Origin: Desulfobacula sp.
Lineage (GTDB): Bacteria > Desulfobacterota > Desulfobacteria > Desulfobacterales > Desulfobacteraceae
Assembly: GCA_018702715.1 (NCBI GenBank)
Contig: JABIYQ010000496.1
Coordinates: 1-6,270, forward strand
Direction of reading: 5' to 3'
DNA length: 6,270 nucleotides
The notes under the pieces were generated by a model that saw nothing but the letters and a program-made list of their open reading frames with translations, did not search any database and was not told where the DNA came from. The position numbers and the translations under genes were made by a program. Below are positions 6,055-6,270 of this stretch, in pieces. The number at the start of each line of letters is the position of its first letter. Within the stretch, counting starts at the first letter, position 1.

Positions 6055-6270
6055 ATGTCAATCACAATTCAATCCAAGTCCGGAACAAGATCCAGTGTGG
6101 AAAAGAAAAAGCCTTTTAGCTTTAACCGTCGCTCTGTAAAACAAAAGGAATTATTTTTTTTCCTTACCCAGATATCCCTGATGCTGGATGTTGGAATTTC
6201 ACTGAGCCGTGCCATTGAAACCATTATGGGCCAAAGCAATAATGAGTATTTTAAAGAGATTATGGGAACA
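6055..6270 (+). CDS. GspF/PilC-family platform protein, N-terminal part only (runs off the window)
   Basis: The open frame runs from ATG 6055 to the window edge without a stop, giving 72 codons. After a basic, Ser/Lys-rich start, residues about 31-69 (beginning KELFFFLTQISLMLDVGISL) match the first helices of a T2SSF domain, the inner-membrane platform that couples the assembly ATPase to the pilus or pseudopilus. GGGGAAGAG at 6038-6046 lies eight bases before the ATG, and the gap from the ATPase stop is five bases, so co-translation is likely. Usual GspF/PilC proteins have a longer stretch, some 50-60 residues with a beta-rich part, before this domain; here it is only about 30. The transmembrane helices lie beyond the window. 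The family is well supported by motif and by its place after the ATPase; the secretion/pilus subtype is open. Confidence 0.85.
   Translation, partial: MSITIQSKSGTRSSVEKKKPFSFNRRSVKQKELFFFLTQISLMLDVGISLSRAIETIMGQSNNEYFKEIMGT

Noticed and set aside
1..6270. CRISPR array, tRNA, rRNA, insertion sequence or phage gene
   Set aside because: No regularly spaced repeat array, cloverleaf, transposase-like protein or phage-like protein was seen on either strand.

Overview
This 6.3-kb window reads as one stretch of bacterial chromosome with every credible gene on the + strand, roughly 40% G+C by eye. It looks like a Gram-negative bacterium. The protein flavour (Cache-like sensor kinase, GAF-HD-GYP protein, STAS protein, GspE/PilB ATPase) would fit a sulfate-reducing deltaproteobacterium (Desulfobacterota, Desulfobacterales-like). 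That placement is an inference from gene content and style, not from a marker gene.

Layout. Positions 1-294 form an AT-rich leader without a convincing gene. It holds a plausible sigma70-type promoter and a 14-bp direct repeat whose second copy is part of a hyphenated palindrome. Then come a membrane-bound PAS histidine kinase (295-2097), a receiver-only response regulator (2090-2473, TTG start inside the kinase's last codons), a GAF-HD-GYP cyclic-di-GMP phosphodiesterase (2513-3997), a single-domain STAS protein (3999-4343), a GspE/PilB-type assembly ATPase (4340-6049) and the first 72 codons of a GspF/PilC-type inner-membrane platform protein (6055 to the window end, cut off). Junctions are an 8-nt overlap, a 39-nt gap, a 1-nt gap, a 4-nt ATGA overlap and a 5-nt gap, so the set is very probably one operon.

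How the parts may work together. The first four genes are signalling proteins: a sensor kinase and receiver, a c-di-GMP hydrolase, and a STAS switch of the kind controlled by serine phosphorylation. The last two are the motor and platform of a type II secretion or type IV pilus machine. The ATPase carries, at residues 11-63, two 24-residue motifs separated by five residues. This is the layout of the c-di-GMP-binding MshEN domain, although the key first-position arginines are Lys and Ser here. The most interesting hypothesis is that c-di-GMP turnover by the HD-GYP protein, gated by the two-component pair, locally controls the ATPase. No gene is wholly unrecognisable; any novelty lies in the combination and in the departures from consensus motifs.
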